Shown: piece by piece, positions 14,773 through 22,248 of the stretch
How the letters are laid out: each line of letters opens with the position of its first letter
How positions within the stretch are numbered: the first letter of the stretch is position 1
DNA from: a virus
IMG/VR virus record: IMGVR_UViG_3300010354_000739
Location: 1 to 22,368 of that record
Strand: one strand, 5' to 3'
DNA: 22,368 nucleotides
Translations under genes and position numbers: made by a program
The notes under the pieces: generated by a model
Database searches by the model: none
The model's input: only the letters and a program-made list of their open reading frames with translations
What the model was told of the DNA's origin: nothing

Positions 14773-14991
14773 ATGAATAATAATGAACAAGATGAATTAT
14801 TTTGTATATTAGATACAGAATACACGTTTAATGGTTTATCAAATGATGCTAATGAAATTAAGCAAATTATTTTAACCAAGTATGGTATTGATGCAGACAT
14901 TCAGCAAATTGAGTTATGGCTTGAGCCAACATTAAATGAATTAATTGAAGATAAGATAATTTTAAGTCGTACTTTAGGAATATGGTACTGA
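14773..14991 (+). CDS. Small hypothetical protein, possible winged-helix-like
   Basis: This 72-residue acidic protein follows the terminator by 18 bases. It appears fully helical with a short C-terminal strand: LFCILDTEYTFNGLSNDANEIKQIILTKYGIDADIQQIELWLEPTLNELIEDKIILSR. The helix-helix-strand ending (ELIEDKIILSRTLG) resembles the end of small winged-helix domains, but no family is recognised. It opens the replication block and lies 21 bases before the helicase-loader-like gene, so a regulatory or replication role is possible. That is inference from position. Confidence 0.65.
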   Translation: MNNNEQDELFCILDTEYTFNGLSNDANEIKQIILTKYGIDADIQQIELWLEPTLNELIEDKIILSRTLGIWY

Positions 14992-15012
14992 TTTTAATCT
15001 TAAAAATGTAAA

Positions 15013-15618
15013 ATGTTGAATGATGAAATTAGGGTAAGTATGAGTTTATTATATAAACATAACCTTACTCTTGAGGGTTTTCTTATCCTTGTGTGCCTTC
15101 ATAACAATGATCCTAGACCTCTTGAAAAGTATGTAATTAATTGCAGGGTAATTCCTTCATCCATCCTTAAGTCTCTTATTGATAAAGGCTATATTGTAAT
15201 ATCAGACAGCGCTGATGTTAACAAACTTACCTTTAAACAAATGGCACTTACTGAAAAGGGAAGTGAGTTATTTCCTAGCACTAAATTTACTGAACTTTTC
15301 AAGCAGTTTAAGGATCTTTATCCTAAAAAGGTTGTCACCAGATTTGGTGAAGTTAGGAGGTTACACTTGGATATGAAAAGAGCTGAAAGATTATATGAGT
15401 CTTTAATAGTATCTGGTGGTAAATGTGATATTGATTTACATAATAATATTATATTTGCTACAAAGAAGATGTTAGAAGAAAAGCAATCTAGTCCTGATGG
15501 ACTTAAGTTTTTACAGAATATTGCTACCTATCTACACCAAAAGAACTATGAAGCTTATATGATAGATGATAGTAATGAGGTAGATAAAACAAATATAACT
15601 AATATTGATGCTGTATAA
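15013..15618 (+). CDS. Winged-helix replication protein, possible helicase loader
   Basis: This 201-residue protein has an N-terminal winged-helix-like part (about residues 15-85: LTLEGFLILVCLHN, ILKSLIDKGYIVI, FKQMALTEKGSELF). The helical C-terminal part (FKDLYPKKVVTRFGEVRRLHLDMKRAERLYESLI... LKFLQNIATYLHQKNYEAY) resembles phage replisome-organiser or helicase-loader proteins. It lies directly before the DnaB-type helicase with a one-base TAATG overlap, the place where phages usually keep a helicase loader. There is no Walker motif, so it is not a DnaC-like ATPase. The DNA-binding role is likely; the exact function is inferred from context. Confidence 0.7.
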   Translation: MLNDEIRVSMSLLYKHNLTLEGFLILVCLHNNDPRPLEKYVINCRVIPSSILKSLIDKGYIVISDSADVNKLTFKQMALTEKGSELFPSTKFTELFKQFKDLYPKKVVTRFGEVRRLHLDMKRAERLYESLIVSGGKCDIDLHNNIIFATKKMLEEKQSSPDGLKFLQNIATYLHQKNYEAYMIDDSNEVDKTNITNIDAV

Positions 15619-16700
15619 TGGAGTTTATAGACAGAATTAAAGAAGGCCTAGATGGCAAATATAGTGGTCTATCAAATGGCCTTAACAGGATTAATAAGTA
15701 TATATTTGGTGTCCAACGGTCTTGTTATACATTACTTGGTGGTTTATCAGGTAGTGCTAAAACAACCCTAATGGATTACATGTTAATTAGTGCTCTTGAG
15801 GATGCCGCTAATAAGGGTATACCAGTAAATGTATTTTACTACTCTTATGAGATTGATGAGGTATCAAAAAAAGCTAACTGGTTGTCAGTCTTAATATTTA
15901 AAAAGCATGGGATAGTTATATCTCCAGAAACCATTAAAGGTTTAGGTGATTTTAGATTGACAGAAAGTGAGTTAGCACTAATTGAACAAGAGTTACCTTA
16001 TTTAAACAACATGTTTAGCAAGATTAATTGGCGTTGGGAAGCACAAAATCCTACAGGTATGTACAAAGAATGGTGGGACCATATGTCTAAAAAAGGTAAA
16101 TTTGTTGAAGAACCTTATATTGACGAGAATAATGTACAGAAAAATAGGATTGTTAAGTTTATACCACATAATCCAGATGAATATAACATAGTTGCTATAG
16201 ATCATATTGCTTTATGCAAACTTGAGCGTGGATTTACTCTCAAGGAAAATCTAGATAAGCTTAGTGAGTATGCTATAAGAGTTAGGAATTTATTTGGTAT
16301 GACTATGTTTTTCCTACAACAATTTAATCAAAGTTTAAATAGTGTTGAAAGGCAGAAATTTAAGGGTGTAGACATTAGCCCACAACAGTCTGATTATAAA
16401 GATAGCACAACTCCATACATTGATGCAGATGTAGTTATAGGTCTTATGAATGCCTATAAAATGGATATGGATAAGTGCTTAGGCTATGCTATTAATCTAC
16501 CTGGTTCTACTTATAACCTCAAGGAGAATTTCAGGATGCTTAAAGTAGTCAAGAACAGGCTTAGTAAGGATAATGTTGCTATAGGTCTTTATTTTATGCC
16601 GGAAGCTGGTAGTTTTGCAGAATTACCACCAGTAGATCAAATGTCTAGTTATGCACTAGATGATTTAAGAAAAAATAGTACAACTAAATTGCTTCAATGA
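15618..16700 (+). CDS. DnaB-type replicative helicase (RecA-fold motor)
   Basis: This 360-residue protein consists of the DnaB C-terminal motor without the usual ~150-residue N-terminal primase-binding domain. Walker A is G42-LSGSAK48-T49, and the next conserved Glu is in VFYYSYEIDE near residue 80. Walker B is YNIVAIDH near residue 195, with sensor-like FFLQQFN near 235, and the arginine-containing NRLSKDNVAIGLYF end is near 320. It would form a hexamer that unwinds the fork. The start overlaps the loader-like gene stop by one base, and its own stop overlaps the next start (ATGA), so all three are translationally coupled. The family call is strong; lack of the N-terminal domain may explain the separate upstream protein. 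Confidence 0.87.
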   Translation: MEFIDRIKEGLDGKYSGLSNGLNRINKYIFGVQRSCYTLLGGLSGSAKTTLMDYMLISALEDAANKGIPVNVFYYSYEIDEVSKKANWLSVLIFKKHGIVISPETIKGLGDFRLTESELALIEQELPYLNNMFSKINWRWEAQNPTGMYKEWWDHMSKKGKFVEEPYIDENNVQKNRIVKFIPHNPDEYNIVAIDHIALCKLERGFTLKENLDKLSEYAIRVRNLFGMTMFFLQQFNQSLNSVERQKFKGVDISPQQSDYKDSTTPYIDADVVIGLMNAYKMDMDKCLGYAINLPGSTYNLKENFRMLKVVKNRLSKDNVAIGLYFMPEAGSFAELPPVDQMSSYALDDLRKNSTTKLLQ

Positions 16701-17434
16701 CAGTAGTAGAAGGAATAGTTCTTCCTAAGAAGAAAGTGCCAGCAATCACAAGCAATCCAAAAAGACTAATTATTTATTCAAAGCCTAAGACTGGTAAAAC
16801 CAGTGCATTAGCAGGTCTAGATAATTGTCTAATGTTGGATTTTGAGAAGGGTAGTGATTATGTTGAGGCGCTAAAAATCAAAATTAACAGTATCCAGGAA
16901 CTAAAGCAAGTTGGTGAGCAAATCAAAGCAGAGGGTAAGCCTTATAAATATATAGCTGTAGATACAGTGACTGCTCTAGAAGATTTGGCTTTACCATTAG
17001 CAGCTAAGCTCTATCAAGCTACTCCTATGGGTAGAAGCTTTACTGGTGATAATGTACTAACTCTACCTAACGGTGGTGGTTATCTTTATCACAGACAAGC
17101 TATGGAGCAGCTATTAAATTATATTGATACTCTAGCAGATCATATAATACTTCTTGGTCACCTAAAAGATAGACTTATTTCTACACCAGATGGTAAAGAA
17201 GTAAGTGCATCTGAGATTGATCTTATAGGTAAAGTAAAAAATATCATTTGTGCTAAAGCAGATGCTATTGGTTTACTTACTAGGAAAGACAATCAATGTA
17301 TCATTAATTTCAAAACTAGTGATACAATAACCTGTGGTGCAAGACCTAATCACTTAAAAAATCAGGAAATAGTACTTTCTGAAGAAGTGAATGGTAAGCT
17401 TGTTACCTATTGGGATAAGATATATGTTGATTAA
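16697..17434 (+). CDS. RecA-fold ATPase, Sak4-like recombination protein
   Basis: This 245-residue single-domain P-loop protein has Walker A in LIIYSKPKTGKTSALAG (K34, T35; the usual first Gly is Ser28), then LMLDFEKGSDYVEAL. Walker B is YKYIAVDTVTALEDLALPLA near residue 90, and a later segment HIILLGHLKDRL ends the core strands. This is the pattern of phage AAA_24/Sak4 proteins, short RecA relatives that assist single-strand annealing together with SSB. The phage SSB gene follows directly, the usual pairing for Sak4. It overlaps the helicase stop by four bases. A recombination role is well supported by family and context, though no activity can be read from sequence. Confidence 0.85.
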   Translation: MTVVEGIVLPKKKVPAITSNPKRLIIYSKPKTGKTSALAGLDNCLMLDFEKGSDYVEALKIKINSIQELKQVGEQIKAEGKPYKYIAVDTVTALEDLALPLAAKLYQATPMGRSFTGDNVLTLPNGGGYLYHRQAMEQLLNYIDTLADHIILLGHLKDRLISTPDGKEVSASEIDLIGKVKNIICAKADAIGLLTRKDNQCIINFKTSDTITCGARPNHLKNQEIVLSEEVNGKLVTYWDKIYVD

Positions 17435-17466
17435 TAAAATAAGTTAAATAGTTAAAAAATAAGTAT

Positions 17467-18069
17467 ATGAGTTTTTCATTAAATGACGCAGAAGATAATA
17501 AAGTAAGTAAGCCACGTGATCCTAATACATCATACAATGCACCTGGTATTTATGATAATGTAGTAATTACTGACATTAAGGTAGATACTACTCCAGGTAG
17601 GAATCATTATATTGTACCTCTTACTAAGAGTCCAGAAGGTCTTGGTAGAAGTCGTAAAATGTATCTTAATACTGATGTTAAGGAAGGTAAGACTACTTCA
17701 GCATGGAAGATTACTGCACGTCAGATTGTAGAGATTATTAAAGCAAGTAATAACTGGGATGATACTCAGGCTAAGAACTCTTTGGGTAATCTTAATTTAT
17801 CTGCTGATGGAGTAAATATTAACGCTGAAGAATTAGCTGCTAAGTTATCTGCAGTTATTGTTGGTAAACCATTTAGAGCAGTATTTCATGGTGAGCAACG
17901 TACTAACGCTGAAGGTGTTACACGTGTTTACACTGAAATGATGTATGTAGAAAGCATGAATGTTCCTAAGGCTGAGTCTAAACTTAAGTTTGATCCAGCT
18001 ATTCATGTTAAGACTGTTAGCGTAAATACCACTACTGCTACAGCTACTACTGGTGATTTACCATTCTAA
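17467..18069 (+). CDS. ssb: Single-stranded DNA-binding protein
   Basis: This 200-residue protein follows an AT-only gap of 32 bases. It has an OB-fold-like pattern of strands (GIYDNVVITDIKVDTTPG, HYIVPLTKS, SRKMYLNTDV, KPFRAVFHGEQ, TEMMYVESMNVP). A Thr/Ala-rich flexible stretch leads to the tip GDLPF, the partner-docking sequence of bacterial-type SSBs. The domain is longer than E. coli SSB (178 total, OB ~115), with a helical insert around residues 80-130. It would coat single-stranded DNA and recruit replication and recombination proteins; Sak4 next door fits. It is followed by a strong terminator, so it is the last gene of its unit. Confidence 0.8.
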   Translation: MSFSLNDAEDNKVSKPRDPNTSYNAPGIYDNVVITDIKVDTTPGRNHYIVPLTKSPEGLGRSRKMYLNTDVKEGKTTSAWKITARQIVEIIKASNNWDDTQAKNSLGNLNLSADGVNINAEELAAKLSAVIVGKPFRAVFHGEQRTNAEGVTRVYTEMMYVESMNVPKAESKLKFDPAIHVKTVSVNTTTATATTGDLPF

Positions 18070-18091
18070 TTAATCTATTAATCAATTATGG

Positions 18092-18122
18092 TCATTAAAA
18101 GTCTTTTATGCAGACTTAATGA
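18092..18122 (+). other. Hairpin upstream of terminator
   Basis: TCATTA (18092-18097) pairs with TAATGA (18117-18122) and AGTC (18100-18103) with GACT (18113-18116), leaving a two-base bulge and a nine-base loop. It sits 22 bases after the SSB stop and just before the terminator hairpin. It may stabilise the 3' end of the message. Confidence 0.6.
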
Positions 18123-18127
18123 TACTG

Positions 18128-18156
18128 GGTGGGGTGCATAAAGCCCCACCTATTTT
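18128..18156 (+). terminator. Rho-independent terminator after ssb
   Basis: GGTGGGG (18128-18134) pairs with CCCCACC (18144-18150) across a nine-base loop, followed by TATTTT. The ATG of the primase gene is only 23 bases further on. Confidence 0.85.
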
Positions 18157-18179
18157 AGATTAATTTAGATAAACCAGGT

Positions 18180-19205
18180 ATGTATAGTTTGTTTGATGCT
18201 GAAGAAATAACAACATTAACTAAGGAAGATATCCTTAACAGAGTTACTGAGGAGACTATATGGCGTAGGTATTGTCCTAATTTTATTTATATAGGTAAGT
18301 CTTTCTTAAGTGAACTCTATAAGGATAATAATCCTGGTTGCTATATCTTTTATAAAGATGGTAGGTTAATATATAAGGATCATGGTACTGGTGAGTCCTA
18401 TGATTGCTTTGCTTATGTTATGGCTAAGTATTTAGTTAGTTTTAGTGAGGCACTAAAGATTATAGCTTCAGACTTTAATATAAGCCCTATAAAGCATCAT
18501 GTTAAGGACAAGGTAATATCACAAGGTTTTAATGAGATAATGCCTGTAAGAGGCTATAATAAGCCTAAAATAAGGATTATTAAGCAAGCTTATACTATAA
18601 CTGATAAGGATTACTGGGGTCAATATTATATCAATCTTGACAAACTAATTGATTATGAGGTATATAGCCTTAAACAAGTAGTAATTGACAAGGATGGTGA
18701 GGTTTATAGTATTGATTATAAGGCAGATAATCCTATATATGGTTATGTATTTAAGTATGATAATAATGAGTACTATAAGATTTATAGACCATATAACAAG
18801 TCCAAATGGTTATTTACTGGTAACAGTAGATGTATTGAGGGATGGCATAAATTACCTAAAAAAGGTAAGCTATTAATAATAACTAAAAGTCTTAAGGATA
18901 TAATGGTGTATAGCCTATTTGGTATACCTGCTATTAGTATGCCTAGTGAGACTGGTACTATAGCTGATGATACAATAAGTAAGCTTAAAAAAAGATTTAA
19001 GCATATACTTATTAATTTTGATAATGATGAAACAGGGTTAAACTCTGCTGATAGACTTTCAAAAAGATATGGTTTAGATCATTATGTAATACCAGATAGT
19101 AAAGATATAAGTGATTTTATTAAAGTTAATGGTATAGATAAAACAAATAATTTATTAAATGAATTAATAGGTGACAAAAGATCCAAAAATAATAATAAAG
19201 ATTAG
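18180..19205 (+). CDS. DNA primase-like protein with Toprim domain
   Basis: This 341-residue protein has the layout of phage DnaG-like primases. The N-terminal part (residues 25-100) resembles a CHC2-type zinc domain in its pattern CYIFYKDGRLIYKDHGTGESYDCFAYVMA but lacks the four-cysteine set. The Toprim part has LLIITKSLKDIMVYSLFG (residues 231-248), PAISMPSE, and the acidic ILINFDNDETG with D281 and D283. In most Toprims the first motif carries Glu; here the position is Lys236 (ITKS). I recall the TKS form in other phage primase-like proteins, so it may be a subfamily feature. Near the helicase, polymerase and SSB, it probably makes RNA primers. It starts right after a terminator and overlaps the next gene by 35 bases. 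Confidence 0.8.
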   Translation: MYSLFDAEEITTLTKEDILNRVTEETIWRRYCPNFIYIGKSFLSELYKDNNPGCYIFYKDGRLIYKDHGTGESYDCFAYVMAKYLVSFSEALKIIASDFNISPIKHHVKDKVISQGFNEIMPVRGYNKPKIRIIKQAYTITDKDYWGQYYINLDKLIDYEVYSLKQVVIDKDGEVYSIDYKADNPIYGYVFKYDNNEYYKIYRPYNKSKWLFTGNSRCIEGWHKLPKKGKLLIITKSLKDIMVYSLFGIPAISMPSETGTIADDTISKLKKRFKHILINFDNDETGLNSADRLSKRYGLDHYVIPDSKDISDFIKVNGIDKTNNLLNELIGDKRSKNNNKD

Positions 19206-19635
19206 TTTTGAGATTACTGATAACTGGCAATTGGGTGATTTTAGGTCAGTTATTAAGATGCTACAAACTAATCCTAGTGAATATAATCCACTAGTAGATG
19301 AATTTGAGATGTATATTATTAGTAATAGTACAGATACTGTATATTACAGTGCAGTAGCTGCTAATGCTAATATAGATGTAAATCATAGATTCCAAGTAAT
19401 GGGTGTAGATGCAAAACTACAAACTATTAGGGATAATAAAATTGATATACATCTTGATAATCTTAATCCTACTGTGGTTAGAGTAGAAAATGAAACTGAT
19501 GCTTGGGGTATACTTGTAGATAGTAAAAGAGATTACTATAATGTAGAACCATTATATAGTAGATACATTAGAGATAGAGTATGGGCTATATTAAGAGAGC
19601 GTGGAATAATTAATAATGATGGTGAAAAGTGCTAA
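19171..19635 (+). CDS. Possible HAD-like phage protein
   Basis: This 154-residue protein begins with GTG inside the end of the primase gene; no ATG lies at a better place. The order IKISFEITDNWQLGDFRSV, MYIISNSTDTVYY, FQVMGVDAKLQTIRDNKIDIHLDNLNPTVVRVE and WGILVD resembles a HAD-fold hydrolase: strand with acidic motif, S/T motif after a strand, K-containing motif and the late I-D-x-H-L-D-x-N motif. The usual DxDxT nucleophile in the first motif is not present (EITDNW instead), so it could be inactive or only similar in fold. Function is unknown. It overlaps the nuclease gene by 20 bases. Confidence 0.6.
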   Translation: MTKDPKIIIKISFEITDNWQLGDFRSVIKMLQTNPSEYNPLVDEFEMYIISNSTDTVYYSAVAANANIDVNHRFQVMGVDAKLQTIRDNKIDIHLDNLNPTVVRVENETDAWGILVDSKRDYYNVEPLYSRYIRDRVWAILRERGIINNDGEKC

Positions 19636-20131
19636 AGCTAAATTTAAAAAACGTACAAAGTTTAATGGTGATAATAAGAAAATTAAAAACGCCACTAAGC
19701 TTGAAATAGATGGTATAAAATTCAAAAGTAATTTGGAGGCTTATTGTTATAAGCATTTGAAAGAAGCTGATATAGATGACTTTCAATATGAGCAAATTAA
19801 GTTTGTATTACAAGAACCATTTACATTTAGCAATAGTTCTGTTGAATTGTATGAAAGAACAGTTGATGGTAAAAAGGTTAGAGACTTTGGTGAGGTTACT
19901 AGTAACATTAGAGCAATCACATATACTCCTGATTTTGTGATGATTAGACCTGATAAAACAGGTTATGTTATTGAGACTAAAGGTTTTAGGACTGATCAAT
20001 TTACTTTGAAATGGAAAATGTTTAAAAACTATTTGGAAACTCATGGATATAAATTATCTTTGTATGCACCAAATAATCAGAACAATGTCAATAGATGTAT
20101 ACAATCAATTAAATCAAGATATTATTTATAA
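19616..20131 (+). CDS. PD-(D/E)XK family nuclease
   Basis: This 171-residue protein has a very basic N-terminus (KSAKAKFKKRTKF). The catalytic core reads KSNLEAYCYKHL (Glu near residue 41), ITYTPDFVMIRPDKTGYVIETKGF (D near 107, E-T-K near 121), then TLKWKMFKNYL. That is the E...PD...ExK series of this nuclease superfamily, similar to phage endonuclease I/resolvase-type proteins. Position next to FEN and primase suggests branch cleavage or host-DNA degradation. A second ATG three bases downstream is an equal alternative start. The fold call is firm; the DNA target is inferred. Confidence 0.8.
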   Translation: MMVKSAKAKFKKRTKFNGDNKKIKNATKLEIDGIKFKSNLEAYCYKHLKEADIDDFQYEQIKFVLQEPFTFSNSSVELYERTVDGKKVRDFGEVTSNIRAITYTPDFVMIRPDKTGYVIETKGFRTDQFTLKWKMFKNYLETHGYKLSLYAPNNQNNVNRCIQSIKSRYYL

Positions 20132-20132
20132 T

Positions 20133-20324
20133 ATGAGTTACTATAAAGTAGAACCTTGGGTTCTTAAAGATGCAGTAGATAACCTTGATAAGGCTGTTGC
20201 TGCACTAGATAAAGTGGGTAAAGGTAAATCTGTGTTATCACATAGATGTAAAAAAATAAGCAAATTAATAAGGGAAAACTATCCTGCAGTCAATGATACT
20301 GAACATACAAAAACCAAACGATAG
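20133..20324 (+). CDS. Small basic hypothetical protein
   Basis: I chose the ATG at 20133 (MSYYKVEPWVLKDAVDNLDKA, 63 residues), one base after the nuclease stop. The frame is open further up only inside the nuclease gene. It is helical with alternating Lys/Asp (VDNLDKAVAALDKVGKGKS) followed by a basic segment (HRCKKISKLIREN) and a Lys/Thr-rich end. The pattern would suit a small nucleic-acid-binding or accessory protein, but nothing is recognised. It overlaps the exonuclease gene by 32 bases. Confidence 0.6.
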   Translation: MSYYKVEPWVLKDAVDNLDKAVAALDKVGKGKSVLSHRCKKISKLIRENYPAVNDTEHTKTKR

Positions 20325-21054
20325 TTTAAATGTTGCTATCTTTGATGCAGATGGAATACCATTTGTAACATGCTTTAATAAAAAGGATGAAATACCTAAG
20401 AGTGTATATGATTGTATAGAGTTAACTAATAACTATATAAATAATATAATTAATCTTGTAGGAGCAGATAAATATATCTTGTGTCTTACTAAAGGTAAAT
20501 GTAATTATAGATTACAATATAATCCTGATTATAAAGCAAATAGAAAATCTGCTATTACAATTCCTTATAGCAGAACTATTAAGCAATTCTTAATTGATGA
20601 ATGGGGAGCTATATCAATGGATGATTATGAAGCTGATGATATAGTTCTTAGTCTTAATAGGCAAATACCTAATAGTTTTATTATAAGTCCTGATAAAGAT
20701 TTACTTAAAACTAGTGGGTATAGATTTAACCCTAAAACATTAGAATGGGTACATACTAGTAATTATGATGAAAGAATAGCATTCTGGAGTAGTATGATTA
20801 CTGGTGATGCTACTGATGGTGTACCAGGTATTAAAGGTAAAGGTCCTAAGTATGCACAAACTATACTTGAGACATATAATGAACAAGAATTACCATATAT
20901 TATACTTAGGGAATATACTAATGTTTATGGTGAACAAGAAGGTATAAGCTTATACTATAGTTATTATAAGAGTCTTAAGATTCTTGATAACTTAACTGTT
21001 CAATATGATTTAAAAGAAGTAAAAAGGAATGAGCTTGATGAACTAAAATTGTGA
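20293..21054 (+). CDS. FEN-like 5'-3' exonuclease
   Basis: This 253-residue protein carries the 5'-nuclease motifs. IFDADG (D18, D20) is the first metal site, MDDYEADDIVL near residue 113 and ISPDKDLLKT near 135 give further acidic ligands, and GDATDGVPGIKGKGPKYAQ near 175 is the helix-3-turn-helix DNA clamp. The family removes RNA primers and flaps during replication; in phages such as T4 and T5 the free-standing form is typical. Length is somewhat below T5 FEN (about 290). The start lies inside the previous gene, and the stop overlaps the next start (GTGA). Confidence 0.88.
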   Translation: MILNIQKPNDSLNVAIFDADGIPFVTCFNKKDEIPKSVYDCIELTNNYINNIINLVGADKYILCLTKGKCNYRLQYNPDYKANRKSAITIPYSRTIKQFLIDEWGAISMDDYEADDIVLSLNRQIPNSFIISPDKDLLKTSGYRFNPKTLEWVHTSNYDERIAFWSSMITGDATDGVPGIKGKGPKYAQTILETYNEQELPYIILREYTNVYGEQEGISLYYSYYKSLKILDNLTVQYDLKEVKRNELDELKL

Positions 21055-21668
21055 GCTATAGAATTGAGTATCTAAAAAGAAATCATTGGGATAACAATGG
21101 TAAGAGGATAAAGTTTACTGATAGTTCAATATATTTACTACCAATGGTAGGATTAAGTATATTTGATTTTGATGATAAACTTATAAATGTGCATGTAAAA
21201 CATGCTGAATCTCCTAGTCTAGTTATTATTTGTAAGAATCATCTTAATGATGATAACTTAGCAATAATCATTAATAAACTAGTAGCACATAGAGAATATG
21301 TAAATACTTGGACAGATGATGATGATAGGGAGATATGTATTGAAATGAAGATTCCCCAAAGATTAGTTAAAAATTATCATAAGTTTATAGATGGTAAATA
21401 CTCAAAGTTTGATGAAAAATATAAAGATAAGTTAATTAGTATATACAATAGAGAAGTAATAGTGGATAACAGAAAGCTTACTGTATATTCAGTATTATAT
21501 CCTCAAGAGTTTAAGCGTAAACAAATAGCTGAATGGTTAGGTGTAGATTGGAAATTAATTGATGAGGTTAAAGATATACCTACATTTAATTATGAAATTT
21601 ATAGAACAATAGATCAACTAAAGCTATTAGATAAAAACAATGGTTTGATTGAAATTAAACAAGAATAA
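21051..21668 (+). CDS. Hypothetical protein following FEN
   Basis: This 205-residue protein begins at a GTG overlapping the exonuclease stop by four bases. Start: MSYRIEYLKRNHWDNNGKRIKFTDSSIYLLPMVGLSIFDFDDKLINVHV. It continues with an alternating strand/helix pattern, an acidic run (WTDDDDREICIEMKIP) and a helical end (RKQIAEWLGVDWKLIDEV). No motif is recognised. The TDSSIYLLPMVGLS segment is distinctive and could be used for searching. Its place between FEN and the sigma factor suggests early or middle expression. Confidence 0.65.
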   Translation: MSYRIEYLKRNHWDNNGKRIKFTDSSIYLLPMVGLSIFDFDDKLINVHVKHAESPSLVIICKNHLNDDNLAIIINKLVAHREYVNTWTDDDDREICIEMKIPQRLVKNYHKFIDGKYSKFDEKYKDKLISIYNREVIVDNRKLTVYSVLYPQEFKRKQIAEWLGVDWKLIDEVKDIPTFNYEIYRTIDQLKLLDKNNGLIEIKQE

Positions 21669-21669
21669 A

Positions 21670-22248
21670 ATGATTACTGCCATAGATTATAATAACTATA
21701 GGAAGGGTGTTGTAAGACACCTTTCTTTTAGGTACGGTGTAGACAATTATACTGCTGAGGATATATTCCAGGATAGTTATGAGAGCTTTGCCAAGTCATT
21801 AAATAAAATTAATGATGGAGGTTTTGACAATGCTCAATTATACAGCTGGGTTAAAGCTATAGCTAGGAATACATATTTAAGACAATTCAGTCCTAATAAT
21901 AGGAGTAAATCAAAGTATAAAGATAAATTTGTAACATTTGCTGATTTAGATTTTATTTTATCAGAAATGGATGAAGATGGAATAGAAGATGCTAAAAGTT
22001 TACAAGAATTTGAGAATGGTCATTATGTTAAACCTGATACAGACTTAATAGAGCAAGATTTTATGAATGTAATAAATACATTACCTACTAATCATAAAGA
22101 TCTTTATTTAGCTTATATAGCTGGTTACAGCATGGATGAAATATCTAGAATGTATCATGTTAGCTATGGTGTACTTGCAGTAACTATTAATCGTATAAAA
22201 AAGAAAATTAAGAAATATTTAACTAAAGAAGGATTATATAATGAGTGA
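21670..22248 (+). CDS. ECF-like RNA polymerase sigma factor
   Basis: I chose the ATG at 21670 (MITAIDYNNYRKG), 192 residues, one base after the preceding stop and after an AAGAATAAAA tract. Sigma region 2 is VDNYTAEDIFQDSYESFAKSL with the promoter-melting helix SWVKAIARNTYLRQF (residues 20-80). Region 4 is VINTLPTNHKDLYLAYIAGYSMDEISRMYHVSYGVLAVTINRIKKKIKKYL (residues 135-187), a helix-turn-helix for the -35 element. An acidic linker lies between. There is no region 1 or 3, as in ECF sigmas. It would redirect host RNA polymerase to phage promoters, probably late genes. The next gene overlaps by eight bases. Confidence 0.85.
   Translation: MITAIDYNNYRKGVVRHLSFRYGVDNYTAEDIFQDSYESFAKSLNKINDGGFDNAQLYSWVKAIARNTYLRQFSPNNRSKSKYKDKFVTFADLDFILSEMDEDGIEDAKSLQEFENGHYVKPDTDLIEQDFMNVINTLPTNHKDLYLAYIAGYSMDEISRMYHVSYGVLAVTINRIKKKIKKYLTKEGLYNE

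Noticed and set aside
14537-18085. TTAATCAA octamer at 14537, 14549, 14763 and 18078 as an operator
   Set aside because: It also occurs in coding sequence (about 16324), and an AT-rich octamer is expected several times by chance.
20043-20132. An upstream start for the small gene at 20133
   Set aside because: It would lie entirely inside the nuclease gene, while ATG 20133 follows the nuclease stop by one base.
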